Assembly (NCBI GenBank): GCA_017541665.1
Contig: JAFXYP010000057.1
Coordinates: forward strand, 1 to 43,507
Reading direction: 5' to 3'
Length of the DNA stretch: 43,507 bases
Origin: Lentisphaeria bacterium
GTDB taxonomy: Bacteria; Verrucomicrobiota; Lentisphaeria; Victivallales; UBA1829
The translations under genes and the position numbers were made by a program. Shown here piece by piece: positions 20,000 through 27,831 of this stretch. The notes below the pieces were generated by a model. That model was not told the DNA's origin. It did no database searches and saw only the letters and a list, made by a program, of their open reading frames with translations. The number at the start of each line of letters is the position of its first letter. Positions within the stretch are counted from its first letter, which is position 1.

Positions 20000-22576
20000 A
20001 TGCCTGAAACCGCCCTGCCCCTGCTCGACCTCATCCGCGAATACCGCATGGACAACGGCATCCGCGTCTTCCTCTGCCCCATGCCAGGCGTCCGCACGGT
20101 CAGCTGCAATGTCTGTGTGAACACCGGCAGCGCGTTCGAGGGAGCGGACCTCGGCAGCGGGCTGTCGCATTTCCTCGAGCACATGATGTTCAGCGGCACG
20201 AAGAGCTACCCCGGGCACACCGAGATCGCCGACCGCGTGAACGCCTGCGGCGGCAGCCTGAACGCCTTCACCAGCCAGGACCAGACATTCTACTACATCA
20301 ACCTCCCCGCCGCGGACGCGGTCGAGGGTGTCCGCATGCTGGCGTCCATGATGCGCGAACCGCTCTTCCCGGAGGACGAATTCGCCCGCGAGAAGGACGT
20401 GATCCTGAACGAAAGCCGCATGCGCTTGGACAACCCCCGCCTCGGCGTCTACGAAAACATGCTGGGCGAACTTTTCCGCGGCAGTCCGTACCGCGTGCCG
20501 ATCATCGGCTACGACCACCTGCTCGAATCCGTCACGCGCGACCGGATGGCGGCATACCACGCCAGACGCTACACGCCCGAACGCATGGCGTTCTTCATCG
20601 CCGGCAAATTCGACGCGGACGCTGTGCTCGCGGAACTCCGCGCGAAGCTCGAAGACTGGCAGACGGACTCCTTCGAGGAAGATAATCTCCCCCGCCCGTC
20701 CGGCCGCGCGGGACGCCACACGGTCGAACTGAACTGGAAAGACTCGCTGGCGTACCTGGCGTTCGGCTGGCAGCTGCACGACCTCGATTCCCGCGCGAAT
20801 GCCGCGCTCCGCGTGCTGGCGTTCCTGCTCGACGACGAATCCGGGCGCGTCTACCGCGCCATGCATATCGAAAACGAACTGGTCGCGGAATCCTGGGCCG
20901 ATTACCTGATGTTCCAGGACGGACAGGGGTTCTTCTTTACCGCGTTCGAGGGCGACCCGGCGAAACTGGACGCCATGCAGGCTGGATTCCTCGACGTACT
21001 CCGAAGCTTCCGCGACCATCCCGTCACGAAACGCGAGATCGCACGCGCGCGTGCGGCCGTGGAATGCGAAATCCTCAGCCGGTTCGAAACGCCGTCCGCA
21101 TTCGCCGGGCTCGTCTCCGGCGCCATCCGCATCAACGGCAGTTATGACCTGCACGCCCTGATGAACGACCTCGACGCCGTCACGCCGGACGATGTCATGG
21201 GCATTCTCCGCACGATGCTGTCCCCCGACAACGTCACCTGCGTCCGCATGTCACCCGGGGACGGCGGCGGGAAGAAGAGCCCGCGCAGAAACAGGGAACC
21301 GGCCATGCCCCGTCCGGTCGTCGAAACGGCGGAAACGGGCCAGACCGTCCTGCTCCTGGAGGACCGTTCGCGGACCATGGCGGAGATCACGCTCGTCCTG
21401 CCCTGCGCGGCGGCGTTCGAGTCCGCCGGAGAAAGTCTGTTCTCCCGCCTCGTTTCCGAGACCGTTTTCTGCGGCGCGGGCGGATACGACGAGGTGAAGA
21501 TCGCCGAATATCTCGCCGACTATGCGATCGCCGCCGACTGCACCGCGGGCAACAACTCCATGTTCCTGTCTCTGCAGTTCCCGCTCAAAAGCTTCCGCCG
21601 CGCGGTCAGGATCGCCGCACTCCTCGCCGGGGAGCCGGAGTTCCCCGCCGACGCGGTCGAACGCGAAAAGGCAAACCTGGTCCGCGAGATCGAGAGCTCG
21701 CTGCTCCAGCCCGACACGGTCGCATTCGCCCGCCTGAAGGAGCACCTCTTCGGCAAAAACCATCCCTACGGGCGCAGCCCGGAGGCCGCACTCGCCGCGC
21801 TCCGCAATGCCACCGCATCGAAACTGAAGGCTTTCTACCGCAAACGCGTGCTCGCCGCGCAGTCCGCCTGCCTGGCGTTTTCCGGCGCGATCACGCGGAA
21901 ACAGGCGCGCGAGGCCGCACGCGACATCTTCGCTGCGGGACGCTGGACAGCCCCTGCGCCGGAACGCCCCGCGCCGCCGCCGATGAACCGTCCCGCCGAC
22001 CTCACGTACCGGCTGGAACAGCGCAACCAGGCGGTCGTGACCTGCGGATTCCGTTCATGCGGCGTGGAAGCCGCCGACCCGGCCTGGGACCTGGTGTTGA
22101 ACGCGGAAAACGGCATGTCGTCGAAGCTCTTCAAAACGGTGCGCGGCGAAAAGGGCCTCGCATACTGGACCGGATTTGTCCGTATGTACGGATTCAACGC
22201 AGGCGTGTCGGCGTTCGCCGCCTCGACTGCGGACGAGCATGCGGAGGAGGTCCGCGGGATGCTCCTCGACGAGTTCCGCAGGCTCGCTTCCGCCGGGCTC
22301 GACAAGGATGAATTCGACTGTGCCCTCGCCGCTCGCAAATACACATTTGACGCCGCGCCATCCGGTTCGCTGGCGAAACAGGCCGCGCTGGAACAGTTCC
22401 TGACCGGGAATGCGCTTCAGCCGTGGCTTCGCCGGGAACAGCTCGACAGGCTCACGCGTGCGGAAGTGAACCGCCGCCTGAAACGGGATCTGAAGGGCGT
22501 GAAGCCGTCCACGCTGATCGCATACGCAAACGACGACACCTCTCCGGCGAAAAAGAAGCCCGCGAAGAAGGCGTAA
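20000..22576 (+). CDS. M16 family zinc peptidase, two-half form
   Basis: The 858-residue product has two M16 halves. The N-terminal half carries the inverted zinc motif H-F-L-E-H (His57, Glu60, His61; in GLSHFLEHMMFSGTKSYPGH) and the third ligand Glu138 in KDVILNESRMRLDNPR, 77 residues later as the family requires. The C-terminal half (from about 430) has the same fold signals (RLVSETVFCGAGGYDEVKIA, VRGEKGLAYWTGFVRMYGFN) but no HxxEH and is probably the inactive closing half. No signal peptide is visible, so it acts in the cytoplasm or by another route. Such enzymes degrade short or unfolded peptides. It is the last gene of the operon, and GGGAG precedes the start. Lys/Ala-rich tail KKKPAKKA. 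Confidence 0.93.
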   Translation: MPETALPLLDLIREYRMDNGIRVFLCPMPGVRTVSCNVCVNTGSAFEGADLGSGLSHFLEHMMFSGTKSYPGHTEIADRVNACGGSLNAFTSQDQTFYYINLPAADAVEGVRMLASMMREPLFPEDEFAREKDVILNESRMRLDNPRLGVYENMLGELFRGSPYRVPIIGYDHLLESVTRDRMAAYHARRYTPERMAFFIAGKFDADAVLAELRAKLEDWQTDSFEEDNLPRPSGRAGRHTVELNWKDSLAYLAFGWQLHDLDSRANAALRVLAFLLDDESGRVYRAMHIENELVAESWADYLMFQDGQGFFFTAFEGDPAKLDAMQAGFLDVLRSFRDHPVTKREIARARAAVECEILSRFETPSAFAGLVSGAIRINGSYDLHALMNDLDAVTPDDVMGILRTMLSPDNVTCVRMSPGDGGGKKSPRRNREPAMPRPVVETAETGQTVLLLEDRSRTMAEITLVLPCAAAFESAGESLFSRLVSETVFCGAGGYDEVKIAEYLADYAIAADCTAGNNSMFLSLQFPLKSFRRAVRIAALLAGEPEFPADAVEREKANLVREIESSLLQPDTVAFARLKEHLFGKNHPYGRSPEAALAALRNATASKLKAFYRKRVLAAQSACLAFSGAITRKQAREAARDIFAAGRWTAPAPERPAPPPMNRPADLTYRLEQRNQAVVTCGFRSCGVEAADPAWDLVLNAENGMSSKLFKTVRGEKGLAYWTGFVRMYGFNAGVSAFAASTADEHAEEVRGMLLDEFRRLASAGLDKDEFDCALAARKYTFDAAPSGSLAKQAALEQFLTGNALQPWLRREQLDRLTRAEVNRRLKRDLKGVKPSTLIAYANDDTSPAKKKPAKKA

Positions 22577-22634
22577 ATCAGGCATTTTTCCCCTTCCGGC
22601 CCCCGTCCGCGTCAGAAAACGCAAAAAAAGTCAC

Positions 22635-22671
22635 AAAAAAAGCGGGTCTTCATTTGAAATATCCGCTTTTT
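22635..22671 (+). terminator. Terminator after the M16 peptidase operon
   Basis: AAAAGCGG (22638-22645) pairs with CCGCTTTT (22663-22670), followed by further T. The 17-nt loop contains the -35 of the next promoter, so termination and initiation overlap here. Confidence 0.55.
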
Positions 22672-22681
22672 GTCTTAAAAT
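22654..22681 (+). promoter_or_regulatory. Putative promoter of the LysM lipoprotein
   Basis: TTGAAA (22654-22659), 16-bp spacer, TAAAAT (22676-22681). In the resulting leader GGTGATGT (22686-22693) pairs with ACATCGCC (22708-22715) around a T-rich loop, an 8-bp hairpin at or near the 5' end of the mRNA. Confidence 0.5.
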
Positions 22682-22775
22682 ATATGGTGATGTTCTTTTT
22701 TTTCGGGACATCGCCTTGATACGCTTTTCTGAAAATCAAATGATCAAATAACTTTTTCCGGAGGTCCCATCAGCT

Positions 22776-24059
22776 ATGAAAGCCACGTTCCGCATCGTCA
22801 CCCCCGCGGCCGCATCCGCCGCGGTCGCCGCAATTCTCCTCACCGGTTGCGCCGACAAGCCCGTCCGCATCCCCGGCGGGTCGTTCGTCGAAGAACCCTA
22901 CAGCGGAGAAACGACCTCCCGCAGCCAGACTCTCCAGACCGGCAGCGACAAGACCTACGAGGCCGAGGTCATCTACATTGAAAACGACGTCCCGGTCGGC
23001 CCGGTCGAAAACGAGGGCAAGACCGCTGCCCAGCAGGGCGGCACGACCGCTGCCCAGCAGGGCGGCACGACCGCTGCCCAGCAGGGCGGCACGACCAAGC
23101 TTCAGCCCGTCGAACAGGAGCCGGTCGAAGCAAGCAACGTTCCCGAAGGCTCCGTGGAATACAAGGTCGTGAAGGGCGACACTCTGTGGGGCATCGGCAT
23201 GGTATACGGCGTCTCCGTGGCACGTCTCGCCGAGATCAACGGACTCGATGAAAAGGCCCCGCTCAGGATCGGACAGGTCATCATGATCCCGCCGGACGCC
23301 AAGAACGCCGTCGGCAAGCCCATCCCGGAGAAGAAGGACACGAAGCCCGCCGCCGCCACTTCGAAGCCCGCCGCCGCCACTTCGAAGCCCGCCGCCTCGA
23401 CCGCGAAGCCCGCCTCCACCTCCAAGGCGCAGCCCATCGCGAAGGACGGCGAGACCCTCTACGTCGTGAAGAGCGGCGACAACCTCAGCATGATCGCGCA
23501 GCGCCATCATGTGAAGCTCGCCGACCTCATTGCGGCGAACAAGGTCGATCCGAAGGCCACGCTCCGCATCGGCCAGACGCTCGTCATCCCGGCCGCCGGC
23601 AAGGCCGCCGCATCCACCTCCACCACGAAATCTGCGACAACGGCGACCACGACGAAGACCGAACCCGCGACGACCACGAAGACCGCTGCGACCACGACGA
23701 AGACCGAACCCGCGGCCACCACGAAGCCTGCGACGGCCTCGCAGCCGAAGGCCGGCGAAGGCACGGGCGGCATCGTCGAACCCATCGGAGGCTCCATGGG
23801 CGGTTCCGCCTCGAGCTCGGCTCCCGCCGCATCCACCTCGAAGCCCGCCGCCGGCATCGGCACGCTTCCGGCGCTCGATCCCGTCTCCAGCCTCTCGGAC
23901 GCCGACGTCATCTCCGTCCCGATCGACTCCGAATCCACGCTTGAGGAAGTCGCGAACATCCACGACCGCAACCTCGAAGACCTGATCCGCCTGAACCCCG
24001 AGTTCAAGCCCGGCCAGAAGATTCCCGCCGGAACGGCTGTCAAAATGCCGCTTTTCTGA
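22776..24059 (+). CDS. LysM lipoprotein with three LysM modules
   Basis: The 427-residue product has a lipoprotein signal ending in LLTGC (Cys25). LysM 1 lies at about 128-172 (EYKVVKGDTLWGIGMVYGVS to LRIGQVIMIPP) and LysM 2 at about 228-272 (LYVVKSGDNLSMIAQRHHVK to LRIGQTLVIPA). A diverged third module is at the C-terminus, about 378-427 (STLEEVANIHDRNLEDLIRL to KMPLF). The linkers are low-complexity Ala/Thr/Lys/Pro. LysM binds N-acetylglucosamine in peptidoglycan, so the protein probably links the outer membrane to the wall. Perfect DNA repeats in the linkers (23021-23092, 23341-23382) could change length by slippage. GGAGG precedes the ATG. A strong terminator follows. Confidence 0.92.
   Translation: MKATFRIVTPAAASAAVAAILLTGCADKPVRIPGGSFVEEPYSGETTSRSQTLQTGSDKTYEAEVIYIENDVPVGPVENEGKTAAQQGGTTAAQQGGTTAAQQGGTTKLQPVEQEPVEASNVPEGSVEYKVVKGDTLWGIGMVYGVSVARLAEINGLDEKAPLRIGQVIMIPPDAKNAVGKPIPEKKDTKPAAATSKPAAATSKPAASTAKPASTSKAQPIAKDGETLYVVKSGDNLSMIAQRHHVKLADLIAANKVDPKATLRIGQTLVIPAAGKAAASTSTTKSATTATTTKTEPATTTKTAATTTKTEPAATTKPATASQPKAGEGTGGIVEPIGGSMGGSASSSAPAASTSKPAAGIGTLPALDPVSSLSDADVISVPIDSESTLEEVANIHDRNLEDLIRLNPEFKPGQKIPAGTAVKMPLF
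23021..23092 (+). repeat. 3 x 24-bp perfect tandem repeat in the LysM gene
   Basis: Units 23021-23044, 23045-23068 and 23069-23092 are identical and encode TAAQQGGT three times in the spacer before LysM 1. The length is a multiple of three, so copy changes keep the frame. Confidence 0.95.
23341..23382 (+). repeat. 2 x 21-bp tandem repeat in the LysM gene, with partial further copies
   Basis: Two identical 21-bp units (23341-23361, 23362-23382) and a truncated third encode KPAAATS repeats between LysM 1 and LysM 2. Confidence 0.9.
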
Positions 24060-24078
24060 GCGAAGGCCTCGAGAATAC

Positions 24079-24113
24079 GCGATCCGCAAAATCTTTTGCG
24101 GGTCGCTTTTTTT
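24079..24113 (+). terminator. Strong rho-independent terminator after the LysM gene
   Basis: GCGATCCGCAAAA (24079-24091) pairs with TTTTGCGGGTCGC (24094-24106), 13 positions with one G-T, followed by seven T (24107-24113). It lies 12 bp before the next start codon, so the 24125 gene either depends on read-through or has a promoter I do not see. Confidence 0.88.
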
Positions 24114-24124
24114 AAGGTTGTCAC

Positions 24125-25714
24125 ATGGCCGTCATCCAACCCCGCCCATCCGTCCCCGCCCGCTGGCGATTTCTCTTCGCCGCAGTCGTCATGTTCGCGT
24201 TTTTCGCGGCTGCACTGCATCTCTCGAGACCGGAGAAACCGTCGGCGCCGGAACAGGCTGAAAACCACGATTTGCTAAGCGCGAGAATCCGCCTCCAGAC
24301 GGCGGCCATGGCGTTTTCCACGGGGAAGCTCAGTCCCCGGATCGCCGTCATCACCGACCGCCCGGAGATCTATGCGCCCGGAGACGGCATTCCCCGCGAG
24401 TTTCAGCCGATCCCGGAGCCCGTGCCGGTCGTTTTTCCGTCCGACGAAACGGCGACATGCCTCGACCTCTACAAGCACCTCTGCAGAGCCTTTGAAGCAT
24501 CGAAGACCCCGGAGCATCCGAACGGACAGAGGTTCGACCTGGTCCTGGTGGACAAGACCTTCCCCGAACGCATCTACTCTCCGCACATCGGCATCTGGTC
24601 CTCCTGCTCCATGTTCATCATGGGGGAACTGATCCTGAACTACGGCGGCGTCCTGGCGGTCGAGCTCCCGCAGGACCGCCCGGAGGCGGCCGCCTGCATC
24701 ATGGTCGCCATGCGGAGGGTCTTCGGCAATGCCGGGACATTCCGCTTCGGCAAACGCGTCGTGGCGGCATCCGTCTGCGGGCAGGAAAAAGATTCGGCGG
24801 GAACGGGACCGATCTTCCATATCGAAAAACTGAACGAGCTGGCGGAACTCGCCGGATACTACTCCGTCACCGGGGTTCCCTCGAACGCCATCAGCCTCGT
24901 GCTCGGGCAGGAGTATTCCGGGACGCCGCCCGCACGGCTCCTGGAGGACGTCTACCGCATCCGGTTCATGCCCGGACAGGGCATCGGCGCGGCGGAATAC
25001 CTGCGTGCCGAGCTCCTGGCGCGCGTTTGCAAGGTGTTTCCCGCGGGCATCCCGTTCGGCACGGGCTTCGCGTGGGCGACCGGGATCGCGCTGCTGCTCT
25101 ATCTGCTGCTGCGATATTTCATCGCGTGGAAACCGGTGCACAAACAGGCGTTCCTCGCATTCGAAGATATGTTCTACCTGACCGGCTGCGCCTCCCTGTG
25201 CATGATGAACCTGCCGGCGTGCGTCCCGGAGTGGATCCCGCTCGTGGTCTTCGCCGCGGCCGCCGTCCTTTTCGCAAGCGCTTTCCCGGACTTCTTTTTC
25301 CGGAAGAAGCACAGCCAACCGGCGTCGGGATCGACTTCACGGTCCCGGATCAGCAAGGCGGTCCGCATCGGCGCAGCGCTGCTCATCTGCATCGCGTTTG
25401 CGCTCGCCGTGTCATCGGGCGGAGACCTCGTTCAGGCGGGAGAGGACCTCGCGCCGAAACAGGCGATGTCGAAAGTGACGCGCTTCATTCTGCTGTCGGA
25501 TCTGCCCTGGATCCTGTTCCTCAACGCGGTCGTCCCGCTCGTGGTCTTCCGCCTGAAATCCCCGGTCCAGCCGGGACCGGAGATCCCGGCGGCATTCGTG
25601 CTCGGGTCGGTGCTTGCGCTGGCGGCGTTCGCCGTGAGCTTCTGTTTTCCCGCAGGCCCGGTCGTCTTTGCGGTCACCGTGTGCGGATTCCGGGTCGTCT
25701 ATTCCGACAACTGA
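24125..25714 (+). CDS. Multi-pass membrane protein with a degenerate spermidine-synthase-like domain
   Basis: The 529-residue protein has an N-terminal membrane helix (about 15-33) and then a soluble region of about 270 residues. Within it, FDLVLVDKTFPERIYSPHIG-IWSSCSMFIMGELILNYGGV-LAVELPQ resembles the D-x-x-x-x-D ... L-x-x-G-G-x-x-x-x-x-x-P part of spermidine-synthase-like Rossmann domains, but the SAM-binding glycine motif is absent. The C-terminal half has about six hydrophobic helices (starting near 315, TGFAWATGIALLLYLLLRYF). This order suggests a relative of membrane-fused spermidine-synthase-like proteins that has lost catalysis. A short AAGG precedes the ATG, directly after a terminator. 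The family call is tentative; the topology is clear. Confidence 0.55.
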   Translation: MAVIQPRPSVPARWRFLFAAVVMFAFFAAALHLSRPEKPSAPEQAENHDLLSARIRLQTAAMAFSTGKLSPRIAVITDRPEIYAPGDGIPREFQPIPEPVPVVFPSDETATCLDLYKHLCRAFEASKTPEHPNGQRFDLVLVDKTFPERIYSPHIGIWSSCSMFIMGELILNYGGVLAVELPQDRPEAAACIMVAMRRVFGNAGTFRFGKRVVAASVCGQEKDSAGTGPIFHIEKLNELAELAGYYSVTGVPSNAISLVLGQEYSGTPPARLLEDVYRIRFMPGQGIGAAEYLRAELLARVCKVFPAGIPFGTGFAWATGIALLLYLLLRYFIAWKPVHKQAFLAFEDMFYLTGCASLCMMNLPACVPEWIPLVVFAAAAVLFASAFPDFFFRKKHSQPASGSTSRSRISKAVRIGAALLICIAFALAVSSGGDLVQAGEDLAPKQAMSKVTRFILLSDLPWILFLNAVVPLVVFRLKSPVQPGPEIPAAFVLGSVLALAAFAVSFCFPAGPVVFAVTVCGFRVVYSDN

Positions 25715-25745
25715 ACCGGATTTGAACCCGTTTTTCTCCTGAGGA

Positions 25746-26384
25746 TCACCTGCGCCCGGCGGCGCACAGCCAGCGGTGTTCCGGTTCGAACTCGACCGTC
25801 ACGTCCGCGAACCCGGCGGAAACCATCAGGGCTTCCAGCTCGTCCCGCGTCGGGCAGGCCATCTTCAGATGCGCCACGATCGCGAGCTGGCGTTCGTCCA
25901 TCATGCCGCCGACCATCTCCAAAGCGGTCATGAAATAACCGCCCGGGGCGAGCACGCGACGGATTTCGCGCAGTCCGGCGAGCTGGTCCGGCCAGAAATA
26001 CAGGCTCTCGACCGAGAACGCCGTGTCGAACGCGCCGTCCGCGAACGGCAGGTCCGGCACGCCGCATCGGAGAAACCTCATCCGCCCGGCCTTCACGTAC
26101 GACTCGTTCAGCGATGTCGCCGTCTCGACCGCGAGCGGGGAGATGTCGCATCCGGTCAGCACGGCTTCGGGATGCAGCTCCGCCAGTTCGCGGAGCGCCG
26201 CGCCCGCGCCGCACCCCACGTCCAGCACGGCGCGTCCGACCGGGATGTGCGCGAATCCCCACGCCCGGAGCGGGCCGTGTTCGCGGTTCATACGGAGGAT
26301 CATGTCGCGTCCGGCATCGCCCGCGGGGCAGCCTGCGGTTTCGATCTTCGAGAAGTCGGGTCCGGTCATATCGTGCGTTTCCAT
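25746..26384 (-). CDS. Class I SAM-dependent methyltransferase
   Basis: The 212-residue product has motif I VLDVGCGAGAALRELA, an acidic motif II end (LTGCDISPLAVETA), motif III FLRCGVPDLPFADGAFDTAF and LREIRRVLAPGGYFMTALEM, that is, a Methyltransf_11 domain of the UbiE/small-molecule type. The substrate cannot be told. The start at 26384 has no good ribosome site; Met6 at 26369 is an alternative. A promoter lies at 26447-26419. The gene converges with the 24125 membrane-protein gene with 31 bp between the stops and is divergent from the small basic protein gene. Confidence 0.87.
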   Translation of the reverse strand: METHDMTGPDFSKIETAGCPAGDAGRDMILRMNREHGPLRAWGFAHIPVGRAVLDVGCGAGAALRELAELHPEAVLTGCDISPLAVETATSLNESYVKAGRMRFLRCGVPDLPFADGAFDTAFSVESLYFWPDQLAGLREIRRVLAPGGYFMTALEMVGGMMDERQLAIVAHLKMACPTRDELEALMVSAGFADVTVEFEPEHRWLCAAGRR

Positions 26385-26418
26385 TCGGGGGGAAGAGTGA
26401 ATCGTTCAACAGGGAAAT

Positions 26419-26447
26419 AAGATAGAACGGAAGCGGACGGAAATCAA
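26419..26447 (-). promoter_or_regulatory. Putative methyltransferase promoter
   Basis: On the minus strand TTGATT (26447-26442), 17-bp spacer, TATCTT (26424-26419), about 35 bp before the start codon. Confidence 0.65.
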
Positions 26448-26497
26448 GGGCGGAAACGGAAAAATCGTGTTTTTGGCGTGTTTTTCGGGATTTACAT

Positions 26498-26525
26498 TTG
26501 AAAAAACGGGAAAAGATGCTATCTT
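26498..26525 (+). promoter_or_regulatory. Putative promoter of the small basic protein and lpxA
   Basis: TTGAAA (26498-26503), 16-bp spacer, TATCTT (26520-26525). It lies inside the longer open frame that reaches back to 26498, so translation must start downstream. Confidence 0.62.
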
Positions 26526-26578
26526 TTATGGATATATTTTTGTACACGAACCAAATCCAACACATGGAGATTCCGACA

Positions 26579-26686
26579 ATGGGAAGACAGTATAACAAGC
26601 ACGAGAAACAGGCCCGCCGCAAACAGTACCTCAAGCGCGTCAAACTGCGCGTGAAAGAGGCGATCAAGGCCGCCAGGAAGAAATAA
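26579..26686 (+). CDS. 35-residue highly basic protein
   Basis: The product is MGRQYNKHEKQARRKQYLKR-VKLRVKEAIKAARKK: 35 residues, about half Lys or Arg, no acidic run, predicted helix. GGAGA lies 8 nt upstream of the ATG, and the promoter at 26498-26525 excludes the longer reading. lpxA follows after 24 bp. I recall similar MGRQYN-starting small proteins in Verrucomicrobia relatives, but no function. The composition suggests binding to rRNA or nucleic acid, like the small basic ribosomal proteins. It is easily missed by gene finders. Confidence 0.78.
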   Translation: MGRQYNKHEKQARRKQYLKRVKLRVKEAIKAARKK

Positions 26687-26710
26687 TCCGGAACTCAGGG
26701 ACATACGGAT

Positions 26711-27511
26711 ATGGCGCAGATCCACCAGACCGCCATCATCGGGAATGACGTCGAGCTCGCCGACTCCGTTTACGTCGGCCCGTACTGCATCATCGACGAC
26801 CATGTCAAGATCGGCGAAAACTCCCGCCTGATCGCGCAGTGCCACGTGTACTCGAACACGACGATCGGCGCGGGCAACACCATCTTCCCGTTCGCCACGC
26901 TCGGCAACGTCCCCAACGACTACAGCTACGACCCCTCCAAGGGGGAATCGTTCACCCGGATCGGCGACAACAACATCATCCGCGAGGGCGCGTCCATTCA
27001 CCGCGGCGCGCATCCCGGCACGGAGACGGTCGTCGGCAACAGCTGCTTCATCATGGGCAACGCCCATATCGCCCACAACTGCGTCATCGGCGACCACGTC
27101 ATCCTGGCGATGTGCGCCCTGCTCGCGGGCTACGTCCAGATCGGCGACCGCGCGTTCATCTCCGGCAACTCCGGCATCCACCAGTTCGTCCGCGTGGGCC
27201 GATACGCCATGCTCTCCGGCGGGTCGGTCATTTCCATGGACCTGCCGCCCTTCATGATCGGCGACGGCCGCAACGGCGGCGTCCGCAGCTTCAACAAGGT
27301 CGCGCTTTCGCGCGCCGGGTATTCCGCGGAGGACATCCGCACCGTCCACAAGATGTACGACATCGCGTTCCGCCGCGGGCTCAACATGAAGAACGCGCTT
27401 GCGGAGATCGAGGCCACCCTGCCCCAGATCCCGGAGGTCAAGGAATTCGTCGAATTCGTGCGCTCCTCCAAACGGGGCGTCCTGAGCGGGGGCAGCACCC
27501 GCCGCGCATAA
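26711..27511 (+). CDS. lpxA: Acyl-[ACP]-UDP-N-acetylglucosamine O-acyltransferase
   Basis: LpxA puts the first 3-O-hydroxyacyl chain on UDP-GlcNAc and so starts lipid A synthesis in the cytoplasm. The 266-residue length is typical. The left-handed beta-helix hexapeptide repeats run from about 1 to 190 (MAQIHQTAIIGNDVELADSV, IGAGNTIFPFATLGNVPNDY). The catalytic base is in GNAHIAHNCVIGDHV (His122, equal to E. coli His125), followed by SGNSGIHQFVRVG. A helical C-terminal domain follows (AGYSAEDIRTVHKMYDIAFR). The start follows CAGGGA. It is co-transcribed with the 35-residue protein. lpxK is far away at 40667. The stop codon overlaps a perfect terminator hairpin. Confidence 0.96.
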   Translation: MAQIHQTAIIGNDVELADSVYVGPYCIIDDHVKIGENSRLIAQCHVYSNTTIGAGNTIFPFATLGNVPNDYSYDPSKGESFTRIGDNNIIREGASIHRGAHPGTETVVGNSCFIMGNAHIAHNCVIGDHVILAMCALLAGYVQIGDRAFISGNSGIHQFVRVGRYAMLSGGSVISMDLPPFMIGDGRNGGVRSFNKVALSRAGYSAEDIRTVHKMYDIAFRRGLNMKNALAEIEATLPQIPEVKEFVEFVRSSKRGVLSGGSTRRA

Positions 27512-27528
27512 TAGAGGGCACCTCTATT
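27510..27528 (+). terminator. lpxA terminator overlapping the stop codon
   Basis: AATAGAGG (27510-27517), loop GCA, CCTCTATT (27521-27528), then TATTCTG. The perfect 8-bp stem begins inside the TAA of lpxA. Confidence 0.65.
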
Positions 27529-27720
27529 TATTCTGTTCGGCGGCTTTTCGCATCTGGGCAAAGTCCAATTTGAAAGATTTTCGATGGTTACGTTTTCAGG
27601 TATCCATCTTCAAATCTTCCGGCATTATCTTTTTGCCCATCTGCTGAAAATCCATCCGCCCGAATAAATCGAGCTCCCCATACAGAATCGCCCGGCACCT
27701 CAACCGGAAACGCAAAACGG
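27524..27720 (-). pseudogene. Possible decayed reading frame between lpxA and the Sel1 gene
   Basis: On the minus strand one frame reads RCRAILYGELDLFGRMDFQQ-MGKKIMPEDLKMDT, a TGA at 27598-27596, then in the same frame KRNHRKSFKLDFAQMRKAAE-QNK and a TAG at 27526-27524. Both parts have protein-like composition, and the base use is less G+C-rich than in neighbours. No start codon with a ribosome site is seen. It may be the tail of a lost gene. I do not recognise the family. Confidence 0.3.
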
Positions 27721-27807
27721 CACGCGCCGCCATTGTGCGATGCGTGCCGCTTCTGTTTTCGGAGGACAAGTCCTCCACTGCGGTTGTGCTTGGCTCCGCT
27801 CAAGCAC
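27718..27807. repeat. Hairpin cluster downstream of the Sel1 gene
   Basis: 27718-27749: CGGCACGC/GCGTGCCG with a 16-nt loop, followed on the plus strand by CTTCTGTTTT. 27761-27776: GGAGGACAAGTCCTCC. 27786-27807: stem GTGCTTG/CAAGCAC, loop GCTCCGCT (22-nt family, plus orientation). The Sel1 stop codon is about 25 bp further on. Confidence 0.85.
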
Positions 27808-27831
27808 GAAGAGGCGGAGCTGCTGCCGGAT

